From contig OZ316893.1 of NCBI GenBank assembly GCA_973895155.1, positions 15,376,001 through 15,440,000 of the forward strand: DNA of 64,000 bases. Reading direction: 5' to 3'. The notes under the pieces were generated by a model. The model had not been told where the DNA came from, made no database searches, and worked only from the letters and a program-made list of their open reading frames with translations. Positions 46,391 to 56,012 of this stretch are shown in pieces (position 1 is the first letter of the stretch; every line of letters begins with the position of its first letter). The translations under genes were made by a program, and so were the position numbers. The stretch is from Marsupella aquatica. Taxonomy: Eukaryota > Marchantiophyta.

Positions 46391-46899
46391 CGTTTCCGTA
46401 TCCCGTAAACACAACTTCGCCGGGCCATAACCTGCTCATCCTGGCTCCGTTTGAGGAGCGCCGCCTCTTGTTGGAATCAGCTCCGCGAGCTCTTTCCAAT
46501 GGGCCCTTGTTGGATGGAGCCAAGAAGAGTCAGGAGAAGAGCAAGGGCTTGGAGAAGAAGCTCCGGGAGGTACGGAAATCATTACGGGAGGCTCAGGTCA
46601 GTACAGGGATGCCACCCAGGTCTGTCACCCCCGGGACTCCCATGGCCACAGGGCAAGTTCTACCGTTGGAGTTGCGGTCCGGAGAAGAGGCTACCCTATG
46701 GAAGGACACCATTGGTGAGGGGTACATTAAAGCATGGCAGGCCTTGGCCAATTTGAGAAAGCAGGGGAGCACTAGCACAAGGAGTACCCCGGTAAAGAAG
46801 AAGAGAAGTGAAGTGGCACTCACTCCAGTGGAGAGTGATGAGGAGGCCCACTCACGGGGCTCAAGCCAGGGCACCGTGAGTGAAGAGGAGGAGGATTAG
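46390..46899 (+). CDS. Unrecognised charged coiled-coil protein, 5' end missing
   Basis: The frame is open from 46,390 to a TAG at 46,899 and has no ATG near its start. Text: FEERRLLLESAPRALSNGP, then KKSQEKSKGLEKKLREVRKS (a predicted coiled coil), a proline-rich linker, and an acidic C-terminus (VESDEEAHSRGSSQG, SEEEED). Low-complexity charged composition suggests a structural or nucleic-acid-associated role. It lies tail-to-tail with the next ORF, 73 bp apart. Lacking a start codon, it is either a 3' exon or a fragment. Confidence 0.4.
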   Translation, partial: PFPYPVNTTSPGHNLLILAPFEERRLLLESAPRALSNGPLLDGAKKSQEKSKGLEKKLREVRKSLREAQVSTGMPPRSVTPGTPMATGQVLPLELRSGEEATLWKDTIGEGYIKAWQALANLRKQGSTSTRSTPVKKKRSEVALTPVESDEEAHSRGSSQGTVSEEEED

Positions 46900-46972
46900 A
46901 GTGGTCGTACGGACGTGGTTGTACGGCTCCTGGACTTTCCAACTTTTTTGTGAGGGGTCACTCACGGGCTTG

Positions 46973-48427
46973 TTACTTCCCACTAACCTCCTTCACCACC
47001 ATCTCAATAGCCTGGGAGATCAAATCCGGAGAAAGTGTGGAGCTAGGAGTGCCGGGGCTCTTCCGTTTCCCCAGACTCAAGGCCTCACTCCTCTTTGCTC
47101 GTGTCTCAAAGGCGGCCACCTGACTCCGTAGTGCTCCCACCTGGTTTCTCCACTCCACCACTTCTCCAGAATTCTGCTTCTCTTTGGCCAATGCTTGTCT
47201 CAATGCTCCCACCTCTTCTGCTTCCTTGGCCTTGGTGGACAAGGCTCCCTTCAAGTTGGAGATCTCTACGTGAGCTGCTTGGAGAAGCTTAACCTTCTCA
47301 TGAATGGTCTCCTCCTTGGCCTTGATCACCTCCTTCAGAGACAGGGTACTCTGCTCTAACGTCTCTACTCTGGCTGTGGTGTGCTTGAGAGAATCTCTCA
47401 ATGCGTGGACTAGCTTGAGTCCCTCATGGACTCCCTCTCTGAAATCCCGTAGCTCTGCCAGGTAAACATCCGGAATGTTGTAGGCCAGGGGCTCTTTCGG
47501 ATCTCCCACGAGTGATTCAAGCCACTCCAATGTGTAGTCCTCATCCTGGTTTTCTTCTCCTCTATCTTCATCCCCACCAGCCGACGATGATTCCTTCGTG
47601 AGCTTCCCTATAACGGTAGTGGCAATACTCCGGATCTCCGTGGTGAGAGATGATTCCGTGTCTTCCTGTCCCGGGGAACCAATCAACCCTTCTGCCCTGG
47701 CCAATACAAATGACCCCATCAAATGTACAGCCCCACCTGGTTTCACACTCCCGAGGTCAGCGGCCAACAACTTCTTCAACCCGTAGTACCACCATCCGTA
47801 CACATGGGCTGGGTGGTTCTTGATGTCCATAGCTACCACGAAATGTTCTTCATTCACCACCCCTGATTGCACGTTGCCAAGGACCCGTTGATGAACCTTG
47901 GCCAGGAATCCCTTATACTCAACATCCTTGACAGCGGAAAGAGGGATGGCAGTGGTGGAGGTGGGATTAATCACCCAAGTGGCCACCATCTTCAACGTGA
48001 GTTCTCCCCTGATGTGCCGAGGTGTGAATGAGAATTTCTAATTCTCCAGAAACAGCAGCCTAGCCAACTCTACATGGGGCACTACACGTTTGAGACATTC
48101 AAAGTAGATTCCCTCCGTTCGTAACTCCATCCCGGCCTCAATGTCCCAGCTCTTCCCCGGGGGGATGGTAATCTCCACCTTCATGAATTCTGTAACCCCG
48201 GTGGCTTGGAAAATATTCCGACAATCCTCCATCACCTTGGCGGAGGTCTTGGGATAAATTCGAAGAAAAATCCTCCTACCCACCGGCGTGGAACCTGCTG
48301 CCAATCCCGTGCTCATCGTAGCTTCTCTCTCTTCTCTCTCCCTTGAAATCAAAGTCTCCACGTAGTCACGGTAAGCAGCCTTGTATCTCCGAATGCGTGC
48401 CACACTGAACTCCGGTTGATCTAGCAT
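46973..48427 (-). pseudogene. Unrecognised 485-codon ORF with one in-frame TAG, coiled-coil C-terminus
   Basis: The ATG at 48,427 opens MLDQPEFSVARIRRYKAAY. After 129 codons there is a TAG (48,040-48,038), and the same frame then continues without another stop for 354 codons to 46,973. The N-terminal part contains IFLRIYPKTSAKVMEDC and VEITIPPGKSWDIEAGME. The middle contains NHPAHVYGWWYYGLKKLL, and residues after about 320 form a long coiled coil (DSLKHTTARVETLEQ, KAEETIHEKVKLLQAAHVEI-like heptads). I do not recognise the family. Its place between repeats and beside a GC-rich repeat island suggests a mobile-element protein. The stop is either a nonsense mutation or a programmed readthrough site. 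Confidence 0.5.
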
Positions 48428-48639
48428 TTATGCATCCCGAAATCAAATCCTCAATCACCAAATCCTGTCACCCGTAGCAATGTCAATTCCCTGGCCCGAA
48501 ACAGCCCCCGCATCCCGATCAATCGATTGCTCTCAATTCCCCCAGAAGCCACTCGTGCTGCTGCCGCTAATGCCCGGAAGAATCAGGCCACCAAGCCCCA
48601 CCAATCTACCATGAGAGAGAGCTTCAAAAATAATTAGAA

Positions 48640-49520
48640 GGTGAGAGCTTTCGGCAAGGTGTTGGGAGAGAACTTCGAGTTTTGCTTTCGGCCAGGAGAG
48701 GGTCGTGCAAAAGAGGGAGAAAAGAAGGGAAGAAAAAAAACAAAAAATTCCCCCCCGACACCTCCTTTCGCCTTGCGCCCCGGGCCCTCCTTCGCCTGGC
48801 TCGCGGGAGCCCTAAATGCCCTGGGCACGCAGCCCTATGGGCTCGCCCCGGCCACCTGCCATCTCACTTTTCTCGCGGGAGTCCCGGCTGCGCTCGCCCC
48901 GATGCCCCCCTTCGCCACTCGCGGGAGCACTTAGTGCTCGGCTATTCGTGGTTCAAACGGGGGATTTAATTCCCCCCGACAGCCCTCTTTCGCTGGGCTC
49001 GCGGGAGCCCTTAAATGCCCTGGGCACGCAGCCCTATGGGCTCGCCCCGGCCATCCCTCGTAGCGCCCTCTTTTGCCTGGCTCGCGGGAGCCCTAAATGC
49101 CCTGGGCACGCAGCCCTATGGGCTCACGGGAGGGTTTTAATACCCCCCCTTTACTCCTCGGCTGCGGCCCGGCTGCCCTTGCCCTGCTCGCGGGAGCCCT
49201 TTCCTGGGGATTCCACGTGGCGGCCCTAGGGCTGCCCCTTATGGGCCCTTAAGTGCTCGCCCTCTGCCAGGCCACTTTAAGGGGTATTTAACCCCCCTCT
49301 GCGACCTTCCTGCACCGGCCTCCCTACTTGGTACTCGTGGTGCCCCTTAAGGGGGAATTTTAATTTCTCCCCCACCCTCGGCTGCTCGCTTCCTTCAGCT
49401 CGCGGGGCTCCCCTCAAACGGGGGATTTAATCCCCCCCTACTTCTCCTGAACGCGGCCCTATGCAGGGCTCGCGACAGCCTCCTCCCTGTCCAGCCTGGC
49501 TTCGGCTGCCCATAAAAAAA
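48640..49520. repeat. GC-rich island with repeated blocks and short hairpins
   Basis: A roughly 55-bp block (GGCTCGCGGGAGCCCTAAAT, GCCCTGGGCACGCAGCCCTA, TGGGCTCGCCCCGGCC) occurs at about 48,791-48,855, 48,989-49,053 and 49,071-49,126. Interspersed are palindromes of the form GGGG-A/T-TTTAAT-CCCC at 48,958-48,978, 49,128-49,150, 49,280-49,298, 49,351-49,373 and 49,420-49,438. Base composition contrasts sharply with the AT-rich flanks. Confidence 0.85.
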
Positions 49521-50122
49521 ACTTCCCCCTAATCACACTGCCGGGGTCACCTCTACTCAAAAACTTCCTTGCTCCCGGTCCTGTTTTATTTCTTCTTCCC
49601 ACCAACCTTGCTATTGAGTTCTCTAAAAATGGCCCTAAAATAATGGGGAGTCCCCCAAAGGCAGGGCCCTCCGCCCAACATAATTGCAGAACAATTAGGG
49701 GATAAAAATAAATATAGTTCTTCGGTCACAGGTGATAGAATTAACTTAAAAAAATTGAAAAAATGGTTATTTACAATTGTTATTTACACTGCGCGACACT
49801 CCGCGACCAAGTTATTCATGATTTTATGTGACGGGGACCCCGTCACACAAGACAATACTACAGAAATTCAAAAACTTCAAAGGAGAAAGTCCCACGATGG
49901 GGAGCAAAAATTTATTCACAATTGAATCAATTACATGAGTGTGAGCTCTCCATGAGCGAGTGAGTTCTATCGACTAGACACCTCACAATCAATCTATAAT
50001 CTTCATAATCCTACACTATGCAAAACTGTCAAATACTACAGACTGAGAACTAACTACACAGTCAAATGCTCTAAAATAAATTCTGAAGCACAATCGAAAG
50101 CTCTAAAATAATCTCTGAAACT
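49521..50122. other. AT-rich spacer with a TGTGACGGGG palindrome
   Basis: At about 49,828-49,848 TGTGACGGGG and CCCCGTCACA face each other around a single A. A TG-start with GGGG resembles plant Ty3/gypsy LTR ends, so this may mark an LTR boundary of the element encoding the 48,427-46,973 ORF, but no second LTR or primer-binding site was found. Confidence 0.4.
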
Positions 50123-51025
50123 TTACATGAACAATGCTTGTGTCACACATTCACTCAATTTGTCAGCCTTCAAATGCTGATATATATTGACAATGCAATT
50201 ATTAAGAGAACCAATGTGTCCGAGCACTGCATGGACTGGATTTATCAGATTATGAGGTCCGGAACTGAGAGCATCCCAATCCGTAAGGTCGTCGTAGTCT
50301 TCCCAGTTCACATGATCATCCCAGGCATTCAAGTCATTCATATTTGGTAGCACAACTTCAACTCCTACAACATTGCCAGAAGGTGCAACCTCATTGGTAA
50401 TTGAAGGCTCCTCCTGCATTCATGGCATTACACAGTCAATAACACAGTTAATAACACAGTCAATAACGGGCAACTTCCATAATAAGACACTACAACAATT
50501 CTAAACTGTCTAGTTGAAAATCGTACCTGCGTCAAAGTCTCAAGCGATGGGATGCTACTTTCGTTCATTGTAGTGTCCTTGACTTCATCCAACACATCCA
50601 TGTTGCCCGCCATGCTATTGGTTGAGTCTGTTTAATGCACCATCCAGTCTTCAATTGCATATATAAGGACTCAATGAATAGAATTCAATCATGCAAAACT
50701 AGACAGTCAATCGCAAATAAGCAAGAGAAAGTTTTCACCGTGCTGTCCTTTGCTCTTCGTCAAAGGTGACAAATCATCGTCGTCCTCATTCCCTGCACTG
50801 ACTTTGTTCTTGAATAATTTTGTCTCCTCCTCATCATCATATCATATGTGCTCCCTTCTCCAACACAACGTTGAAATGCTCTGACTTGTGCATCCAACAA
50901 CCTATCATATCCGTTGTATACTCCTTGGCTTTTGTGGCCAGTGACACGCATATGAATGGGCGCAGGGACACCCTCAGACGCCATGCGTGTGACACAAGTA
51001 GTGCCGCCAGATTTGTAATGATGTA

Positions 51026-53052
51026 CATTAGTTAGAAATGTTGGAAATTTTATAAATTTTAAACTTTTTCTAACTCAAGGTACAATCTAGTTACCTTTTG
51101 TAGCAATTTAGATCAACTGAACACTTTACCTAATGTTATGCTTCATCGGAGGCTATTGCCTATATTGGACAAGGATCGCCAATATAAATTCTTGCTCTTT
51201 ACATGCTACCAAGAAAGAAGACTGGACATCATTGGAGAAGCAATGCAGACTAGAAGATTCAAGAACTGGCCTCCAAAACACTTCTTCAACAAGAATGAGC
51301 TCTGTATACAATTATCACAATCAGCCGATCTATGCTATTTTAGTTAAATAGCTATCATGGTCAGAAAAGTCTCATACTTTTTCAGGAGGTAGTAGTTGCG
51401 TAGTAGAATCATCCCTGCAAATTTCATCTCAAACCGACATGTGGTTTGAAAGTTAGAATTAATTTAGTTTTGCTGTTTTTTGCATAGCCGCGACTTCGCC
51501 GACGCTTTGTGAAGCGTCCCTTGTATTTTTGGACGCTTTGAAAAGCGTCCACCCAAGACCACGACGCTTTTTGAAGCGTCCACCACCCAACCAGTTGTAC
51601 TCCGACGCTCTGCAATCCACATGAGGAGCGACGCCCACAGAAGCATCTGCTACCCCGGCAGCGACATCGACACTGCGACGCCCACTGAAGCGTCGCACCC
51701 GAAGACCAGAAGACGGACGCTGCGACCAAAACCTCAAAATTCAGCCGACGCTTTCTGAAGCGTCCACAAAAGTCCTTTGTAGTTTTGGACGCTTTCTGAA
51801 GCGTCCACTATGTTCCCGACACTTAGAAAAATTTTTAGTTTTCGCACTTTTATAACACCGCGCCACTTTTACCGATTTATTTGAGACACTTAGAGATCTC
51901 AGAAAAGTCTGAAACTTTGTCAGCATAGAGATTATATGTAGTAGAGTACCCTAGAAAAGTTTCAACTCATTCCGACTTTTAGTTTAAAAGTTAAAATTAG
52001 ATTAAAATCACTATTTATTAGTTTTACCGCAAACACCGACGCTTTGCAAAGCGTCCGCTCAAACCTCGACGCTTTGAGAAGCGTCCCCTGCATTTTTGAC
52101 ACTTTCAGCAGTGTCCATTCACTTTTCAAGGATGACCGTCATTAAGTTTATTCAAGACCCTTTAGATATGAAAGGACATATCCTTTCAGTATCTCAGTCT
52201 CCTTGGGTTCCTGCTAGCCTATATGAAGTAGAATTTGTGTCATTTTCAAGTGTGAAGAAATAAAGTAGTGCCTGTGGCATGTGCTGCAGTACTGGAATCA
52301 CCTTTGCTTGCAAATGCAAAAGGAATTCTTCTCCCTTCCTTGGTCTGAATGATTGAGAGTTTAGATCATTGAAGTAAAATTACTTGTATGAAGTTGAATC
52401 TCAGAAGTATGAGGGAATAGATTCCTTAAGTGGTGACAACCCATCTTCTTGAGTTCTTGATGCATAGTTTTTGGCGTGACATTGCTTGTGCATGGGATGC
52501 AAAGATTGTTACTCACCAATTACCTGTGACTTCAATTTGATCATGATGGTGTTTATTATTCGTGACTCAGAGTACCGACTGGATATCGAAGTGATTGATT
52601 ACTAGTTTCTTCTGAGTACCTTTGGAAGGAAAAGTTGAGACGTGTTGACGGCATTTTAGTAATCATCCTAGTACAGTAAACCATTCCAGAAATGTTCTTA
52701 CGGATATACCACCAGAATCACATCAAATGAAGTATTGATGAGAAGTTACCTTGGTGTTTTCCAGACTCCCTCATCATACCTCAAGATTTCATTGTGTTTT
52801 GTTATTTGTTTCCATTTTATTAATTGCATTTACAATGTTAAGCAAACATTCAAATCTATGCCTTGTTGAGCAACCATAGTAAAAGGCTCAAACCTGTGTT
52901 TTTGTTACCTTAGTCATTCATAAGTGTTAAAGGATAGAAAATCATTCCTTTCTTGTTCTTCCATGGGATCGAATACCGAGTTTTGGATATTAAATGTTGA
53001 TTTATGTCCTTAGTGCAATACTACAAGATTTGTTGGGCATATCATTAGTTAG
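51026..53052. mobile_element. 2,007-bp nested insertion flanked by a 10-bp direct repeat
   Basis: CATTAGTTAG occurs at 51,026-51,035 and 53,043-53,052. On the minus strand both copies lie in the same recombinase frame (L-L-T-N before, L-T-N-V after), so removing one copy plus the intervening 2,007 bp restores a continuous reading frame. No GT or AG lies at the junctions, so it is not an ordinary intron. The ends show no obvious terminal inverted repeats. The interior holds the 18-bp palindrome array (51,501-52,115) and a 69-codon ATG frame of unknown nature (51,138-51,347, containing QERRLDIIGEAMQTRRFKNW). The 10-bp duplication falls in the Mutator-like range, but the class is unproven. Confidence 0.75.
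51501..52115. repeat. Array of 18-bp palindromes, GACGCTT-N4-AAGCGTC
   Basis: Seven copies keep the full 7-bp arms: 51,501-51,518, 51,532-51,549, 51,563-51,580, 51,747-51,764, 51,788-51,805, 52,038-52,055 and 52,068-52,085. Variants include GCGACGC...GCGTCGC at 51,675-51,696, a half-site near 51,603 and a transition-diverged copy GACACTT...CAGTGTC at 52,098-52,115. Spacers between palindromes are unrelated and variable (13 to over 200 bp), unlike a simple tandem repeat. The four central bases vary (tgtg, tgaa, tttg, tctg, tgca, tgag), while the arms do not. Confidence 0.9.
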
Positions 53053-54194
53053 TAAATCACATTCTTTATGAATTCCATTCATGCAACCTGGCTGTGAGTC
53101 TCTTTGCTGACACACGAACTGTGGAGTACCATGCATGCATCCTTGCATTATCAATGCACTGATAGAATAAAAAGTATCTGATACTGGAAGATGCTCAATC
53201 AACGCTTGCAAGGTACTGACCATGTCTAAATCATGTTTAGTGACTCCGCCAGTGATTGCTGATCTAATAAAAGTGTTCATCCTGGTAGCGAGCCATGGAA
53301 ACTTTATAGTTTTTTGAGAGACGCTCATCATACCTGACTTACTTTCCAGCTTCATTTGTTCCAAAAGCAAATTCCTGCTTCTCCAAATTGTATAGCTCCT
53401 TTCCACCTCAAATTGCAAAATGACACAAAAGATAATAGACAGCTCTACGTTGCAGCCCTCTCGAATGTGAGGGGCTTGTGCAACCATTCGACAATATAGT
53501 CTCCTTGTCTGATAGAGTTATAATTGCAGCCTTCTTTCGAGGGAGGTTGGCACCTTGCCTCCGAGAGCGCTCCATGGCTGGCACACAGGATATACCAACC
53601 TGTTTGAACAAGGGGCAAGACCGCATAGAGAAAACTGGTTCATCTATACCTTTTTGTTGTACCCGAGATTCTTGCTTATGTCGTAGCATGCGATGGGAGG
53701 CCCTGAACAGGCCCATCAAAGTCTGGCTTGGGTATAGCTGGTCGTCTTTTTTCTTCACCTGCTCAAAAAACTTTGCGAGAAGCATGCTGCATTCGTGGGG
53801 CGAGAGTTCTTTGAAAGTTAGGGACAGATGCATCCATTCCCTTAAAGAGACAAAACTTATGAAGATGATTGCAGGCCCACTTGTCCACAGGTGCAAAAGG
53901 ATTTGATCCACCCTCGGCAAGGGTTTGTTGGAAGGATTCATCTTCCTCTGGAAACTCAAAAGACGGTCCGCCTTTAACACTAACTCTTACCTGACTCGAC
54001 ACTGGACTAACATTAGCCAACGTAATGGAATCAAGATCATGGTGTAAAGTCTCAATGAGAGCATTTGTTTGTTGATCAATCTTTGGCTTTGAGGCAGCAT
54101 CAACTGTTGAGCAGGCTGCTGAGGCAACATCGACTGCTGAGGCGGCAACATTGATTGCTAAGATCGTTGTCCCTCTAATGCTGCTAGGATTCAT

Positions 54195-54560
54195 ATATAT
54201 CTAAGACCATAGACGTCACTACCTCATTTAGAGTTGCTATGTCTGTTTTGAGTGATGCTAAGCCAATACCGAAACTCGAAGTGGCCATTCCCTGATATGA
54301 ACGGCCATGTTTGCCAACGAGAATACATTAAGAACGATCTTAATTACATTGTCAAGTCACTGATTACAAGATGGCGCTTGATAAGACCCGACATAATAAC
54401 TACAAGATGGCGCTTGGCGGATTTTCGGGCAGAAGAAGCTCAAGAGCAACGTCGTCCAGATAAAGATGAGGATCGATTGGCACAAAAAACAAGCATAAAC
54501 TCATGGACCAGCAGATCTCAAGTGATTGTCAAAAGTACAGGATCAATCATAGCTTCCATA
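54195..54560. other. Upstream region of the recombinase gene, no gene seen
   Basis: This is where a minus-strand promoter and 5' UTR would lie. A hAT-like MITE sits at its far end. Bases 54,364-54,420 contain an imperfect repeat (ACAAGATGGCGCTTG twice). Confidence 0.4.
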
Positions 54561-54846
54561 CTCGGGGGTTAACTAAGTGTATATTTTGGGGTACCACGTG
54601 CGATCCTAGCCTAATATAAATAGACCTATTTTATAAAGAAAATATCTCAAGAATATTCTCTATTTTTAATATTAATAACCTATTTTACTTTATAAAAAGT
54701 ATATATTAGAGAATATTCTATGAACATGAGTTTATAATACCTCCTTTTGCCTCATACGCTTTTTAAAAATTTAGTTAATTCATATCAAAAATACCTATTT
54801 TGGATCGCACGTGGTTCCCAAGATTTTTGATAGTCAACCCCCCGAG
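54561..54846. mobile_element. hAT-like MITE, copy 3 (286 bp, 8-bp TSD)
   Basis: Same family as 41,296 and 44,890: starts CTCGGGGGTTAACTAAGTG and ends TAGTCAACCCCCCGAG. Perfect 8-bp duplication CTTCCATA at 54,553-54,560 and 54,847-54,854. It lies about 370 bp upstream of the recombinase ATG. Confidence 0.92.
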
Positions 54847-55203
54847 CTTCCATATCGCAGCAACTCCATTCAACAATCAACAACAATTCATAAAATACAA
54901 AAGGCTGTGTCCTTACCATGATTGGACCAGGGTAGCGATTGACAGTAGCACCACACGCCAACACCAGCAGCTTCAATCAGCTTCAATCTCAACCTCCACC
55001 AGTAGATCACACCTTGACAGATCACATAGGACAAAGCACGGAGCATAAACAGTCGACACACATCGCAGAGCACACGGCATGGAATGCAGACACAGAAGGC
55101 AGGCACGGAGAGCAAACACACAGCACAAAGTGATGATTCCAAAAAGAGTGTGGACAGAATGAGCATCAGGTGGACCCAGTCTGCCCTAATATAAGTTGCT
55201 TTG

Positions 55204-55500
55204 CTCGGGGGTCTCACTATATGGGGACCTCCCCATCGCCTGCGACGTTTTTAGGCCTCGAAACCCCTAAAATGTAAGATTTAAAATTTTTTTTTTAACC
55301 CCTATAAAGTTGGAATATTTTTGGAATATTCTAAAAATTGGATTAAAAAGACCCTTATGTTCTTATAAGTCTCAAAATTGAATTTAAAAGATCCTATTGT
55401 TCTTCTACAAAAATTCTTAAGTTTTCCGTTAGAACCAATAAAATGACCCTATGCTTCGTCGCACGTGATATGCCATTTTTGTGGAAGTGAAACACCCGAG
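55204..55500. mobile_element. Related MITE with CTCGGG ends (297 bp, 8-bp TSD)
   Basis: Starts CTCGGGGGTCTCACTATATG and ends GTGAAACACCCGAG, flanked by a perfect 8-bp duplication TTGCTTTG (55,196-55,203 and 55,501-55,508). Its interior differs from the 41,296 family (CGACGTTTTTAGGCCTCGAA), but the CTCGGG termini, the CGTCGCACGTG near the right end, and the TSD length agree. It is probably a second subfamily mobilised by the same type of transposase. Confidence 0.88.
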
Positions 55501-55653
55501 TTGCTTTGAACTCCAAGGGGTCATCTCGGTCGTCGATGACTTTTTGAATGACCACGATCAGTGATAGAATGTAGTACGGTGTCTTCCCAAAGTTGATTAC
55601 TCAATGTTAAACCACCAAGACTACCTTAATGTGAAGATAAGGGCGCCTGCTTG

Positions 55654-55735
55654 TCTCTTTATGCGTGTATTTGGTCGACCGCATATGGTCACCCCGCATA
55701 TGCGGGTCGACCAAAATACCTCATAAAGAGACACC
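55654..55735. repeat. Inverted repeat with roughly 38-bp arms
   Basis: TGTCTCTTTATGCGTGTATT then TGGTCGACCGCATATG pairs imperfectly with the inverted GCATATGCGGGTCGACCAAA then ATACCTCATAAAGAGACA. The loop is only a few bases. It looks like a tiny foldback element or a regulatory hairpin; no target duplication was found. Confidence 0.8.
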
Positions 55736-55759
55736 CGACAACTTTAACTATATAAAATT

Positions 55760-56012
55760 GAAATGTTTTCTATAAGGATTTACCCCTTCCCATTCCATGA
55801 TGAATAAAGCAACCAAAATGGCCAAAAATTCACCATCAGTGTGATAAAAGTGTAGCTTACCTACTACGTTAGCTCATAATCAAAACTAAAAAATATTTGA
55901 ACGTATGAGCATCAAGTTATTATAATTGAATTCACATCAAATTCTGAAAAATGTGGTCCATGGGGGTTTCAAAAGACCAACCTTATGGTCCATGGGTGGG
56001 AACATCATTTCT
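55760..56012. mobile_element. Right part of a third TGTTCCCATG MITE-like copy
   Basis: Shares CATTCCATGATGAATAAA, ACCAAAATGGCCAAAAATTC, AACTAAAAAATATTTGAA and the end CATGGGTGGGAACATCATTT with 18,120-18,410. The left half is missing or too diverged. Confidence 0.65.

Larger units (their letters stand above)
50123..54194 (-). pseudogene. Crypton/ZMYM-type (DUF3504-like) tyrosine-recombinase gene, decayed and interrupted
   Basis: The ATG at 54,194 begins a frame with PFAPVDKWACNHLHKFCLF. After a frameshift near 53,830 it continues ELSPHECSMLLAKFFEQVKK, KDDQLYPSQTLMGLFRASHR, QVGISCVPAMERSRRQGAN and KKAAIITLSDKETIL, the pattern of the DUF3504 region in Crypton-derived and ZMYM/QRICH1-like proteins (F-x-x-x-x-x-K-x-D-x-x-Y-P-x-x-T-L). 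Later frames give ERLSKNYKVS and MHAWYSTVRVSAKRL. After a 2,007-bp insertion the recombinase core resumes: LTNVHHYKSGGTTCVTRM, ASEGVPAPIHMRVTGHKSQG, VYNGYDRLLDAQVRAFQRC, with the His of GHKS and a Tyr at the expected catalytic places. The Arg expected in the NHxxR box appears as Lys. Candidate terminal exons are 50,614-50,527 and 50,413-50,123 (acidic, ending with NNCIVNIYQHLK). Frameshifts plus the insertion make it non-functional as it stands. Confidence 0.65.

Noticed and set aside
51036-53042. Treating the 2-kb insert as an intron of the recombinase gene
   Set aside because: Neither junction offers GT or AG within or next to the 10-bp repeat, and the flanking repeat is better explained as a target duplication.
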